DNA of 64,000 bases from Azadirachta indica (Eukaryota > Streptophyta > Magnoliopsida > Sapindales > Meliaceae). The notes beneath the pieces were generated by a model. It was given only the letters and a program-made list of their open reading frames with translations. It did not search any database and was not told where the DNA came from. Within the stretch, counting starts at the first letter, position 1, and each line of letters begins with the position of its first letter. Position numbers and translations under genes: made by a program. Shown here piece after piece: positions 1 to 10,285 of this stretch. The stretch covers positions 22,954,773 through 23,018,772 of the forward strand of contig CM040452.1 of assembly GCA_022749755.1 (NCBI GenBank). The letters run 5' to 3'.

Positions 1-696
1 AGGACAAATATTGATTTATCATCCACCCATTTGGCATGACATCTGCTTAATTTGTACTGTGTCTTTAAATGTTTCAAAGATTCATGATTTGTATAAATGA
101 CAAACTCTTTAGGCCAAAGGTAATGCTACCAAGTTTTTAAAGTTTGAACCAATGCATACAATTCTTTGTCGTTAGTGAGATCCATTTAGTTTCTCATTAA
201 AGTAAGCAATTGGTCTTCCTTCCTACATTAATACACCTCCAATTCCTATACGTGAAGCATCACACTCAATTTCAAATGTTTTAGCAAAGTTAGGTAAAAC
301 AAGTAAAGGTGCATTAGTCAATTTTTCTTTGATGAGTTTGAATGCCTTTTCTTGCTCCTGTCCCCACTTGAACGGAACATTTTTCTTGATGACTTCTGTT
401 AAGAGTGCAGCTATGTTACTAAAATCTTAAACAAAGCGTCGATAAAAACTAGTCAATCTATGAAAGCTTCTTACTTGATTCGTCAAAGTAGGCGTTGGCC
501 ATTCTTGAATTGCCTTTACCTTCTCCTCATCGACCTCAATCCCTTTAACACTTACAATAAAACCAAGAAACATAAGTTTATCCGTGTAAAATGTACATTT
601 CTTAAAATTAGCAAATAACCTTTATTTCCTTAAAACTTTTAAAACAAGGTTTTAATATTCAACATGATCATCCAACTTTTTACTATAAATCAAGAT
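1..696 (-). pseudogene. pol: A1 pol, RT palm/connection and RNase H, degenerate
   Basis: On the minus strand the sequence resumes just after the catalytic aspartates (ATATCTTGATTTATAG, DILIYS) and runs through the RT thumb into RNase H. Recognisable pieces match the same region of A4 and A5: the [16 protein letters not shown] thumb, the ECDASG start of RNase H, and a [14 protein letters not shown] stretch near 130. Many stops and frameshifts interrupt it. The first base falls within the C-terminal part of RNase H. It is continuous with the RT fragment at 4191-4620, from which it was separated by the E insertion. Confidence 0.8.
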
Positions 697-701
697 ATCA
701 T

Positions 702-1453
702 TAATACTGGAAAATAGAGGTATGTAGGAAAATTAATGTTTGCTAAGGAAAAATAAATTACTAAGCTCGATTCCTAATATTAACAACAAAGGGATACAGA
801 AACACCACTCTAAAATTATTACTAAAGGTTGTAGAGTTTCAAAGAAAACACTCACCACTCTATGAAAAATTCTCCAAGAGATACAGAGTATAAAACACAA
901 GAATTTTATTAAACTCAATTCAAAACAATTTCATTTCAATACTACATGCTTGAAGCCTTTATATAGGCTTTTACAAGGAAAGAAATGTCAAAAATTAGGC
1001 CAACAATTCTTAAAAATTTCAATGGTTAAGCCAACAACCATTACCTAACTTTAGCAAACGAATACAAATATTTAAAATTTTTTGAAAATAAACCAAAATA
1101 GCTAAAATTTTGAATTACAACTCACCAAATCCTTCTATTATGTAGAAATTAAACAAAACACATTGAATTTAAGTTAAAAAATCTCTAAAATTCGTGCATC
1201 CAGATTTTGCTTTGAAAATGAAAATATTATGAAGGAGTTATTATAATTTTCTCTAAAGAACTCTAAATGCTAAACTGTAAAATTCTATAAAAAGCTTACT
1301 TTTTCAACTTTCTAGTAGTACCAATCTCTTTCTCAAATATTACTTCAGTGAATATAGTTTAAATTTTGAAATCATCCCTCTGACAGTGTCTTCATAACTT
1401 AGTAAATTAGGATAATTTTCTTGAACTTATTAGTACTTAACACTCCCATATCA
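702..1453 (-). repeat. E 3' LTR
   Basis: About 752 bases, homologous to 2596-4190 once the solo A LTR is removed. On the minus strand it begins TGATATGGGAGTG after a short purine tract (CCAAGGGAGAT) and ends GTATTA, probably a decayed GTATCA. A TATA box (TATATAAA on the minus strand, 958-965) gives the likely U3/R boundary. It lacks ~27 bases near its U3 start that the other LTR has (the TTCTGCTCTTGATTTTGG stretch around 4160-4176). Confidence 0.85.
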
Positions 1454-1797
1454 ATCTCCCTTGGTTGAAAAATAAAGACTCTCATGAGTCTCCAATCTCT
1501 AATTCTATGATATGGCTTGAGATTGTTGTTTCTTGCATTTCGGTTCTTCTTCTTTAGATGTTCGAAACTCCATTGTGCTTCACTTGTCCACTTGAACGAG
1601 AAAGCTTTCAAGCATTGAGTGATTGCAGCAATGGTGTTGAAATTTTTGATGAATCTCCAGTAATATGCAGTTACTCCATTGAAGCATTGGATGTCATGAA
1701 GTCTAGGTGAAATTTTCTCTGGAACAACATCACAAAACTCTTCAAGAAGATGTTTAATGATCTGCGGTGGTGCATTGCCATCTTTATTTTCTCCCAA
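1454..1797 (-). pseudogene. pol: E pol remnant: protease/RT linker fused directly to RT thumb
   Basis: The minus-strand ORF begins in the linker before RT (LLEEFCDVVPEK, matching the EF.DVFPEE context of other gypsy pols) and passes almost at once to FNGVTAYYWRFIKNFNTIAA, a version of the thumb motif that normally lies several hundred codons downstream. An FKWTSEAQ..FE.LK stretch follows. The whole RT catalytic palm is therefore missing with the reading frame kept, as expected of an internal deletion. It ends with an NNNLKPYHRIRDW stretch also present at 37510-37567, then meets the 3' LTR. Confidence 0.75.
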
Positions 1798-2580
1798 AAC
1801 AAGAAGATCAAAAATATTGCCTTTCTTTTAAACTTGGAAAGAGTAAGAAAAATGTTTCCTTCTCCTTTGAAAGGTTTAGTAATACTTTTTATATTGTCAG
1901 GATTTAAAACACTCTTGACACCACTCTTCTTAAAAGAATAAGTGTTTTTAAAACCACCATACATGTTCTTTCTACCATATCTCCAAGGATATCTATTTAA
2001 ATGATAATAATCCATAGGAACAACTTCAAACTAAGTTTTATTTTGATACTTCTCTTCAACAGAAAATGAAATAAAGTAGTTTTTGGTTACCTTACTTTCA
2101 ACTTCTTCATCTCCTTTCGCATCCAATTCAGTCTCCATTTCATCTTCATGAAATTTTACTCCTTCAAAGATCCTATGAATAGGTTCTATCTCATCTTCTT
2201 CCTCTTTTGTGTAATCATCATACTTTGCTTCCATGTAGTCTTTCTCTTCTTCCACTTCAACAATGGATTCACAGACAAGTTGCACATCACCTTCTTCCTC
2301 TATGTAGTCTTCATATTCTGCCTCTATGTAGTATTCTCTATCTCCTTCATCAACAAGATTTGCATAGACAGTTTCTTCATGTTGCTAACTTCTTTGTAAA
2401 TTTTCATATGCCACAAAAAGTTGTTGAATTTGATTGAGTTGTCTTCTCATATCTTGTAATTGAGGATCATGAGGATAAGCTTTGATGATTGGGGAACTAA
2501 ACTCAAAAGACTTTAGATAATGACAAGCTGCCATGACTTCACAGGTTGTAGATACTCTCAAGTTTTGAAAGGATCTTTCG
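1798..2580 (-). pseudogene. E gag-side region with acidic ORFs
   Basis: Two minus-strand ORFs lie between primer site and pol remnant. One (2285-2031, 84 aa) is strongly acidic, with repeated Glu/Asp runs such as VEVEEEKDYMEAKYDDY. The other (2015-1671, 114 aa) is basic and contains RYPWRYGRKNMYGGFKNTY, suggestive of the gag-to-protease spacer that speaks of a former host element. No zinc knuckle or protease triad is visible. I do not recognise a function; it is probably what remains of gag and the linker after deletion. Plus-strand ORFs over the same bases are antisense shadows. Confidence 0.5.
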
Positions 2581-2594
2581 GCTCTGATACCAAA
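2581..2594 (-). promoter_or_regulatory. E primer-binding site (initiator Met tRNA type)
   Basis: Minus-strand TTTGGTATCAGAGC lies directly inside the 5' LTR. TGGTATCAGAGC is complementary to the 3' end of plant initiator Met tRNA, and the same site follows the LTRs of families A and B. It fixes the orientation of E. Confidence 0.85.
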
Positions 2595-3275
2595 TTAATA
2601 CAAGAAAATGGAGGTATGTGGAAAAATTAATGTTTGCTAAGGAAAAATAGATTACTAAGCTCGATTCCTAATATTAACAATAAAGGGATACAGAAACACC
2701 ACCCTAAAATTGTTATTAAAGGTTGTAGAAAAAGGTTGTAGAGTTTCAAAGAAAACACTCACCACTTTATGAAAAATTCTCCAAGAGATAAAGAATATAA
2801 AACACAAGAATTTTATTAAACTCAACTCAAAATAACTTCATTTCAATACTATATGCTTGAAGCCTTTATATAGGCTTTTACAAGGAAAGAAATGTCAAAT
2901 ATTAGGCCAACAACCCCTAAAAATTTCAATGGTTATGATGCAAACGAAATTGTGCAACCACGTAAACAAGAGGAGAACCTCAGACATAAGGTTGGAGACA
3001 CTCAATTACAACATCTATATGATTCGTTAAACGTGTCGAGTGGACTGATTACAAGAGCTAGAGCCAAGACATTGAAAAGTGCCTTAAATGGACTAATTAA
3101 AAAGATGTGTCATTAAAATATAATTCAAGATACACGTCTTGAAGAATTAGATTCAGTGAACATCATTCAAGCGATCGGAGTCCAAGAAGACTAATATGAA
3201 AATGTTTGAAAATTATAGTCTATTTATGTAATTTAAAAAATCTTAAAATGATGTAATCACTTACATCATACACAT

Positions 3276-3330
3276 TCGACGTCATTGCTTACGTCATATA
3301 GATAACGTCATTGCTTACGTTTTCATGTTT
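3276..3330 (+). promoter_or_regulatory. TGACG/TTACGTCA cluster in A LTR (U3)
   Basis: Repeated motifs CGACGTCATTGCTTACGTCA and AACGTCATTGCTTACG sit ~100-160 bases before the TATA box. They match the core bound by plant TGA/bZIP factors (TGACG, ACGTCA). The cluster recurs in every A LTR here, with variable TA tracts between units. Responsiveness is inferred from the motif only. Confidence 0.5.
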
Positions 3331-3431
3331 GAAATTTATAGGTTTTAAAAGTCATAAAATTTGAATTCATTTTGTCAAATTGTTAGGTAGGATTGATAGC
3401 CTAACTTTTGACATTTTCCCTTTATATTTGC

Positions 3432-3440
3432 CTATAAAAA
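3432..3440 (+). promoter_or_regulatory. TATA box of solo A LTR
   Basis: CTATAAAAA in a context kept in all A LTRs (GCCTATAAAAAGGCTTTC). Transcription would start ~30 bases downstream, at the R region. Confidence 0.6.
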
Positions 3441-4190
3441 GGCTTTCACTTCTTGAAATGAAAGAAGCAATTTGAGTGTTAAGTTATTTCTTACAAGTTC
3501 TTATTCTTGAACTCTTCAAGTTTAATTTCTTGTGGTGTTCAAAATAACCAAACTTATCATTTAGATTTTTAAGTGTTTTCTTAAGGGTCTTGGTGTGGCG
3601 TTTGAGTAAATCATACTCTTGGTTCTTATTTAGATAGGTATCGGGTCAAGACTCAATAAACTTGTGTCTTGAGGAAATCTTGACGTTCTTTACTATATTC
3701 GGTGTTGGGTTTCGTCACACTATTGGTGAGGCTCGTATCAGGTTAGGCCAATAACTAATACTTAATTTTGACAAATGAATACAAATATTTAAAATTCTTT
3801 GAAAATAAACTAAAATAGCTAAGACTTTGAATTACAACTCCCTAAATCCTTCTATCATCTAGAAATTAAACAAAACACATTGAATTTAACCTAAAAAATC
3901 TCTAAAATTCGTGCATCCAGATTTTGCGTTGAAAATGAACATGTTGTGAAGAAGTTATCATAATTTTCTCTAAAGAACTCTAAATGTTAAATCGTAAAAT
4001 TCTATAGAAAGCTTACTTCTTTAACTTTCTAGTGGTACCAACCTCTTTCTGAAATATTACTTCAGTGACTACAGTTTAAATTCTGAAATCACTCCTCTGA
4101 CAGTGTCTTCATAACTTAGTAAATTAGGATAATCTTCTTGAATTTATTGGTACTTAAGTTCTGCTCTTGATTTTGGACACTCCCGTGTCA

Positions 4191-4620
4191 ATCATCAAAA
4201 TAAACTACTATGAATTTACTAATGAAAGCATGCAAAACATGGTTTATAAGTCTCATAAAAGTACTAGGTGTATTAGTTAGCCCAAAAGGTATAACTAACC
4301 ATTCATACAAACTATATTTTGTTTTAAATACTGTTTTCCACTCATCCCCTTCTTTTATCCTAATTTGATGGTATCCACTCTTAAAATTAATTTTAGAAAA
4401 CACACAAGATCGATGCAATTCATCTAACATTTCACCTAATTGAGGAATGAAATGTCGATATTTTACCATAATATTGTTGACAGCTCGGCAATCAACACAA
4501 ATCCTCCATGTCCACTCTTTCTTAGGCACTAGTAGCATTGAAACCGTACAAGGACTCATGCTTTCTCTAATATGCCCTTCCTGCAACAACTCGTTAACTT
4601 ATTATTGAAGTTCCTTCATC
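4191..4620 (-). pseudogene. pol: A1 pol, RT fingers and palm up to the catalytic YFDD
   Basis: A minus-strand ORF of 133 codons (4589-4188) encodes the RT N-terminal half: [21 protein letters not shown], then [32 protein letters not shown] and finally VVYFDD, where the frame is cut by E. GYHQIR and [11 protein letters not shown] are classical gypsy RT blocks. Missense changes are visible compared with A5 (for example KINFKSG for KIDLKSG). The remaining RT continues at 696 down to 1. Confidence 0.85.
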
Positions 4621-5640
4621 TCCTAGGGAATACTTCTCTAGGCTTGTCGGTTCGAAATTGTTGCACCGGGTATAAAATCAATTTAATGTTCAATTTCTTG
4701 AATTAAAGGTAAACCAGAGGGCACCTCTTCAGGAAAAACATCCTCAAATTTATGCAAAAGAAACGTAATATTGCTCGTCAAAGATCCGGCAAGATCATTA
4801 CTATACAAAAAGACCTCCTTATACATAAGTACTATAAGGGGTTGTTGTGAAAGTAAAGCTCTCTTGCTCTCACTTTTTTTTTTGCAATGAAATTGTATTT
4901 TTTCTCTTTCTCATACATTAATGTTGCAACTCTCTCATTTTTCTTCTCACTCTCTTTCACATTTTTGCTTTTTTTTTTTTTTTTTTTCTTTTCACTTGCT
5001 TTTTGCATCTTTAATTAGTTTTTGAGAACTTGTTTTGGAGTTAATGGTACAAGTGATATAAGTTATTTTTTGCTGGTACAAGAGTATCTACTTGTGAAAT
5101 CGTTATGTGTGACTCGTCAATTGTACTGTCATAGTCTGCCAATAGGATGTGAAATGCGTGTATAGGTATCACATCACAAAGTACCTCATCCTCATACTTG
5201 CCAATGGAAAATGCCACCAACACTTATTTTGTTACTTTGATTTCTCCACAATTGTTTAACCATTGAAGCCGATACGGTCGTGGATATTTCATGATAGGTA
5301 ATGATAATTTCTCTACTAATTCGGTGCTGGCCACGTTGGTACAACTTCGTTCATCAATTATAATATTGCAAACTTTGTTGTTGACGAAACACTGAGTATG
5401 AAACAAGTTCTCCTGTTAATCATTTTCTTCTTCTTTAACTCGTGCACTAAAAGCTCCTCTTGCCACTAATAATTTTTCTTTCGCAGCATATTGCCCTTCG
5501 TAAGGGTCTTCAAAAGGTGGCATGTCTTCTATTTCGTCTTCTTCTTTTTCTTCTTCTTCTTCTGACTGAATCTCCCTTTGAGTATTGATCATTATTACCC
5601 TTTTATTTGAACATTGGCTAGATATATGACCCTTGCCTTG
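4621..5640 (-). pseudogene. pol: A1 protease and spacer, degenerate
   Basis: The minus strand encodes FVNNKVCNIIIDERSCTNVAS, the aspartic protease block; other A and B copies read DGGS here, and A1 has DERS, so the catalytic motif is mutated. A stop at 5223 then interrupts before MLVAFSIGKYEDEVLCDVIP. A charged low-complexity spacer (4860-5030, poly-T on the plus strand) separates it from RT. Upstream an acidic EEEEEE-type stretch follows the zinc knuckle. The element was inactive long before E entered, to judge by the number of breaks. Confidence 0.75.
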
Positions 5641-6632
5641 ACATTTAAAACACTTAATGTTACGATTTTTAGAAGTGGTGGATTCAATATTACCTTATTT
5701 TTGTGGCACAACTTGTTTGGTATCCTTAGAGGCTTCGGATTTAGACTTTGTTAATGGAAATTCCTCTCGTTTAGAGGTTGATCTCCATGAGTTTGTAGCA
5801 GTCGTACTTGCTCCTCTCCAAGCTATGTTTCTTTGCTTCAATTGTTGCTCTACCACATCTGTGATCTTACGATTTAAACCATACAATAACCTAGCCATGG
5901 TATCTTCTCAATCCTCCTCTACATTTTCTTGGATCATAGCAACCTCCATTTCTTTGTAGTATTCATCATCTATACTTTTGGATCCTTGAGTTAGACACTA
6001 CAATTTGTTAAACAATTTCTGATGGTAGTAGTTTGGAATGAAACATTTTCTCATTATTATCTTCATCTCGTTCCACATCTAAACAAGACGTTTTTTATTT
6101 CTTCTCCTATCTTTCAACAATTGATTCTACCAAAATAATAGCATAATCAGTAAATTTAACTGCCACAAGTTTTATCTTTTTGATTTCGGACTAGTTGTTA
6201 CAATCGAAAACCATCTCTATTCTCTTTTCTCACTCTAAATAAGCTTTAGTATTGTTTTTACCTTGGAACGGTAGAATTTTTATCTTACTGCTTCCTAAAT
6301 TATCATCCAACTTAGGTCTACCCAACCTAGCCTCTTTATTCCCATAATCATGCAAATTTCTACCTCGGTTCATTGGTGATTCATCTAACTCCTCATCATA
6401 CTCAACGCCATTGTACCTTGGGTTGCACTTGCCTAGGTGATTGTCTAATAGAAGAGCTTTGATGTTGCCCTTTTGATGTCTCTTCTTCCAACCTATCCAT
6501 CCTCTCATGGATTGGTTCTAACTCAGCCCTCCTCATCCATCTCATCTCCCCCAATAATGCTTGCAATTATAGATTTGGGGTGGTTGGTTGTTATACTCCC
6601 GAGGTTGAGTTTTCTTCTTGATTGCGAGACAT
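5590..6632 (-). pseudogene. gag: A1 gag with zinc knuckle, degenerate
   Basis: The probable start is the ATG at 6632 (minus), MSRNQEEN, the gag start shared with A2, A4 and A6 and preceded by a pyrimidine tract and TTTTGCAAA. It continues as a coiled, charged N-terminus, the DEELDESPMNRGRNL stretch, a capsid-like region, and a CCHC knuckle near 5660-5600 (CFKCQGKGHISSQC), which is intact in sequence. Several stops and frameshifts break the frame. Plus-strand ORFs at 5657-5959 are antisense shadows. Confidence 0.75.
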
Positions 6633-7156
6633 ATTTAAAATTTGCAAAATAAAGTTAGAAACCTTACAAGTACTTCCTCACGTGTTTTCACTCAATAAAG
6701 GTTTACTTACTCTCGTGTTTAAACACTCAAATGTTCTCCCACTTGCATATTCTTAATCAAAATTTAAGTGGCAATTTAAGATGAGAAGCAACCAAAACAA
6801 ATCACAAGATTCAATAAGTAATTCTTAAAAAATTGATAGTAATGACAAATTGGATCAAGAGTAAAGAATACTAGGTCAATACTACAAAAAATTATGAATA
6901 TAATGGAAAACAAAAATTCTCTCTTTTTTCTTTATTTCTCTGTTTTTTTTGGCTTTATTTCTTTTATAAGAACTAGAAATGAAAAATATGAAATCAAAAT
7001 ATATTGAAGGAAGTAAAATACAAAATTCGAATTTGGACCAGTCGAGAAAGAATTTGGCCACAATAATTTTTTTGTATTTTTTTTCAAAATTCTAATTGAA
7101 GAAGGAAAGGAACAACAAAGATGTAAAAGATAACTTAAACATGCCTTGGAACTAAA
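6633..7156 (-). other. A1 leader between primer site and gag
   Basis: About 520 bases, A/T-rich, containing an A-rich tract and the conserved TGTGGCCAAATTC block. No ORF of its own; the minus-strand ORF at 7309-6932 reads across LTR and leader and matches nothing. Confidence 0.6.
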
Positions 7157-7170
7157 GCTCTGATACCAAA
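7157..7170 (-). promoter_or_regulatory. A1 primer-binding site
   Basis: Minus-strand TTTGGTATCAGAGC immediately inside the LTR; initiator Met tRNA type. Confidence 0.85.
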
Positions 7171-7988
7171 TGATACGAAAATCACCAATAACATGATGAA
7201 ACCTAACACCAAATATAGTAACGAACCCCAAAATTTTCCCAAAACGTAAGTTTATTGAGTTTTCAACCCGATACCTATGTAGATAAGGACCAAAACTATG
7301 ATTACTCAAATGCTACATCAAGAATCCTTAAGAAAACACTTATGAATATAGATGATAAGTTTGGTTGTTTTGAACGCCATAAAAAATTAAACTTGAAGAG
7401 TTCAAGAAAAAGAAGCTGTAAGAAATAACTTAACACTCAAATTTGTTGTTTCATTTAAAAAATAAAAATCTTTTTACAAGCAAATACAAAGGGCAAGTGT
7501 CAAAAATTAGGCCAATAATCCTACCTAACTATTTAACAAACTAAATACAAATTTTATAACTTTTAAAACTACAAATTTCAAACATAAAAATGTAAGCAAT
7601 GATGTTATAGGTATATTACATAAACAATGATGTCATATGTATTTTGATGTAAGCAATGACATTATACGTGTATGATGTAAGTGATTACATCATTTAAAAT
7701 TCTTAAAATTACACAAACGGACTATAATTTCTGAATATTTACACATTAATCTTCTTCGTCTTTGAATGCTTGAATGATGTTCATTGAGCCTACTTCTTTA
7801 AGACGTGTATTTTGAATTGTATTTGAATCATAAATCTTTTTAATTAGTCTATTTAAAACACTTTGTAATGTCTTGGCTCTAGTTCTTGTAATCAGTCCAC
7901 TCGACACGCTTAGCAAATCATATAACTACTGTAATTGAGTATTTCTAACCTTATGTGAGAGTTTCTCCTCTTATTTGCATGGTTGCAC
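7171..7988 (-). repeat. A1 5' LTR, missing ~16 bases of U3
   Basis: On the minus strand the LTR should start TGATGCAAACGAAGTTG, but it begins GTGCAACCATGCAAAT at 7988, where A2 starts in the opposite direction. It ends at 7171 with the expected TATCA. TGACG-type motifs lie around 7570-7690. Confidence 0.85.
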
Positions 7989-8840
7989 TGATGCAAACGA
8001 TTGTGCAACCACGTAAACAAGAGGAGAACTTTAGACATAAGGTTGGAGACACTTCATTACAACATCTATATGATTCACTAAGCGTGCCGAGTGGACCAAT
8101 TACAGGAGTTAGAGCCAAGACATTGGAAAGTGTCTTAAATGGACTAATTATGAAGATGTGTGATTTAAATACAATTCAAGGTACACGTCTTGAAGAATTA
8201 GGCTCAGTGAACATTATTCAAGCGATCAGAGTCCAAGAAGACTAATATGAAAATGTTCGAAAATTATAGTACATTTATGTAGTTTTAAGAATGTTAAAAT
8301 GATGTAATCACTTACATCATGCACATTCGACGTTATTGCTTACGTCATATGTATATGACGTCATTGCTTACATTTTTATGTTTGAAATTTGTAAGTTTTA
8401 AAAGTCATAAAGTTTAAATTTATTTTGTCAAATTGTTAGGTAAGATTGATAGCCTAACTTTTGACATTTTCCTTTATATTTTGCCTATAAAAAGACTTTG
8501 ATTTCTTGAAATAAGACAAGCAATTTGAGTGTTAAGTTATTTCTTACAAGTTCTTATTCTTGAACTCTTCAAGTTTAATTTCTTGTGGCGTTTAAAACAA
8601 CCAAACTTATCATCTAAATTTTTAAGTTAAGGATCTTGGTGTGGCGTTTAAAACAACCAAACTTATCGTCTAAATTTTTAAGTTAAGGATCTTGGTGTAG
8701 CGTTTGAGTAAATCATAATCTTATTCTTATCTTTATAGATATCGGGTCAAAGCTCAATAAAGGTGTGTCTTGGAAAAATCTTGGTGTTCTTTACTACATT
8801 CGTGTTGGGTTTCGTCACACTATTGGCGAGGTTCGTATCA
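7989..8840 (+). repeat. A2 5' LTR
   Basis: 852 bases from TGATGCAAACGATTG to GGTTCGTATCA. It is longer than other A LTRs because a 56-base segment (8585-8640) is directly repeated at 8641-8696. The TATA box TATAAAAA is at 8486-8493 and the TGACG-type cluster at ~8325-8375. The first ~250 bases encode an open stretch of 96 codons (the shared polyprotein tail). Confidence 0.9.
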
Positions 8841-8854
8841 TTTGATATCAGAGC
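8841..8854 (+). promoter_or_regulatory. A2 primer-binding site, one base changed
   Basis: TTTGATATCAGAGC; other copies read TTTGGTATCAGAGC. The G-to-A change is shared with A6 and weakens pairing with Met tRNA. Confidence 0.8.
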
Positions 8855-9377
8855 TTTGGTTCCAAGGCAAGCTTAAATTATCTTTTATAATTTTGTTGTT
8901 CCTTTACTTCTTCAATTATATTCTGAAAAAAAAAAAGAAATACAAAAAAATATATATATTGTGGCCAAATTCCTCCTTGATTGGTCCCAATTCCAATTTT
9001 GTGTTTTATTTCCTTCAATTTATTTCGAGTTCATATTTTCATTTCTACTTCCTAAAAGAAAAAAAGAAGTAAAGCAAAAAAAAGAGAAAAAAAAAGAGAG
9101 AATTGTTGTTAATCTATTATATTCATAATTTATTGTAATATTGGCCTAATATTCTTTATTCTTGATCCAATATTGTCATTGCTTGCATCAATTTCTTAAG
9201 AATTGTTTATTGAATCTTGTGATTTGTTTTGGTTGCTTCTCATCTTAAAATTGTCACTGAAATTTTGATTAAGAATATGCGAGTGTGAGAACATTTGAGT
9301 GCTTAAGCACGAGAGTGAGTAAAAACACGTGAGGGAGTACTTGTGAGGTTTCTAACTTTATTTTACAGATTTTAAAT
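8855..9377 (+). other. A2 leader
   Basis: A/T-rich leader with an A tract near 8925-8945, the TGTGGCCAAATTCCTCC block, and a TTTATTTTACAG pyrimidine/AG stretch just before gag, a possible splice acceptor. Confidence 0.55.
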
Positions 9378-10285
9378 ATGTCTCACAATCAAGAAGAAAA
9401 TTTCAACTCGGGGGTACAACAACTAACCACCCCGAACCTACAATTGCAGGCGTTATTGCGGAAGATGAGGCAGATAATGAGAGCTGAGTTAGAACCAATC
9501 CATGAAAGGATGGATAGGTTGGAAGAAGAGACATCAAGAGGGCAACATCAAAACTCTTCCATTAGACAAACCACCTAGGCAAGTGCAACCAAGGGTACAA
9601 TGGGGTAATGTTGAGGATGATGAGGAGTTAGATGAATCACTAATAAACCGGAGCAGGAATTTGCATAGTTATGGGAATAGAGAAGATAGGTTGGGTAGAC
9701 TTAAGTTGGATGATGATTTAGGAAGTATTAAGGTAAAAATTCTACTGTTCCAAGGTAGAAACGATCTTAAAGCTTATTTAGAGTAGGAGAAAAAAATAAA
9801 GATGATTTTCGATTATCACAACTACTCCGAGATCAGAAAGGTAAAACTTGCGGCTATTGAATTTACTGATTATGCTATTATTTGGTGGGATCAATTGTTG
9901 AAGGATAGGAGAAGAAATCAAGAACATCCTGTTGAAACGTGGGTTGAGATGAAGACAATAATGAGAAGACATTTCATTCCAAACTACTACCATCGAGAGT
10001 TGTTCAACAAATTGCAGCATGTAACTCAAGGATCTAAAAGCATAGATGAATACTACAAAGAGATGGAAGTTGTTATGATCCGAGCAAATGTAGAGGAGGA
10101 TAGAGAAGCTACCATGGCTAGATTATTACATGGTTTAAATCGTGAGATAGAAAATGTGGTGGAAATGCAACATTATGTAGAGTTGATAGATATGGTACAC
10201 CAAGCCATCAAAGTTCAGCAACAATTGAAGTGAAGAAGCATGGTTATGAGAGGAGCAAGCACGACTGCTACAAACTCATGGAGAT
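9378..10285 (+). pseudogene. gag: A2 gag, degenerate and truncated
   Basis: Starts MSHNQEEN at 9378 and reads through LQLQALLRKMRQIMRAELEPI to a stop at 9578; it continues in another frame (9502-9786, ending in a TAG where others read TGG) and in 9802-10233 with the capsid-like FTDYAIIWWDQLLKDRRRNQ and RELFNKLQHVTQGS blocks. The frame ends shortly before NSWR, where A3 is inserted after GAGAT. The zinc knuckle and everything downstream are absent. Confidence 0.8.

Larger units (their letters stand above)
2936..3740 (+). mobile_element. Solo LTR of family A inserted in the E 5' LTR
   Basis: 805 bases starting TGATGCAAACGAAATTG and ending GCTCGTATCA, the full family A LTR, with perfect 5-base target duplications GGTTA (2931-2935 and 3741-3745). 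No internal retroelement sequence accompanies it, so it is the product of LTR-LTR recombination after insertion of a whole A element. The first ~250 bases still encode the polyprotein tail found at the start of every A LTR (SSGLITRARAKTL). Confidence 0.92.
702..4190 (-). mobile_element. E: deleted, non-autonomous Ty3/gypsy element with both LTRs
   Basis: Two direct copies of a ~750-base sequence (702-1453 and 2596-4190, the latter split by a solo A LTR) flank a 1.14 kb internal region. A minus-strand Met-tRNA primer site lies immediately inside the right LTR, so the element reads right to left. The 5-base duplication ATCAT (697-701 and 4191-4195) marks its insertion into the A1 RT. The internal region keeps an acidic gag-side ORF and a pol remnant that joins two distant pol segments. 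It lacks protease, the RT palm and integrase, so it could only have moved in trans. Confidence 0.85.
2596..4190 (-). repeat. E 5' LTR, split by a solo family A LTR
   Basis: The two halves (2596-2935 and 3741-4190) line up with 702-1453. The interruption at 2936-3740 is flanked by GGTTA on both sides, and the uninterrupted copy reads AATGGTTAAGCC there. The minus-strand TATA box is near 2865-2872. Confidence 0.85.
1..7988 (-). mobile_element. A1: CRM-like Ty3/gypsy element, interrupted, left end outside window
   Basis: Read on the minus strand this element starts with its 5' LTR (7988 down to 7171), followed by primer site, leader, gag, zinc knuckle, protease and RT, then RNase H running off the window at base 1. 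Element E (702-4190) splits the RT. The RT signature and the Met-tRNA primer site place it with CRM-like chromoviruses, although no RT tree could be run. Frames are broken in every domain, so it is dead. Its LTR lacks the first ~16 bases of U3 because A2 abuts it head to head at 7989. Confidence 0.85.
7989..10285 (+). mobile_element. A2: family A element, 5' part only
   Basis: Contains a full 5' LTR, primer site, leader and most of gag; gag is then cut at 10285 by a minus-strand A LTR (A3), beyond which unrelated D sequence follows. It shares private variants with A6 (primer site TTTGATATC, ATTCGTGTTGGG, AAATAAGACAAGC, GATTATCAC), so A2 and A6 descend from one insertion. Confidence 0.85.

Noticed and set aside
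2148..2437. Plus-strand ORFs with Phe/Ser-rich products
   Set aside because: Antisense of the acidic ORF in E.
5657..5959. Plus-strand 100-codon ORF
   Set aside because: Antisense of A1 gag.
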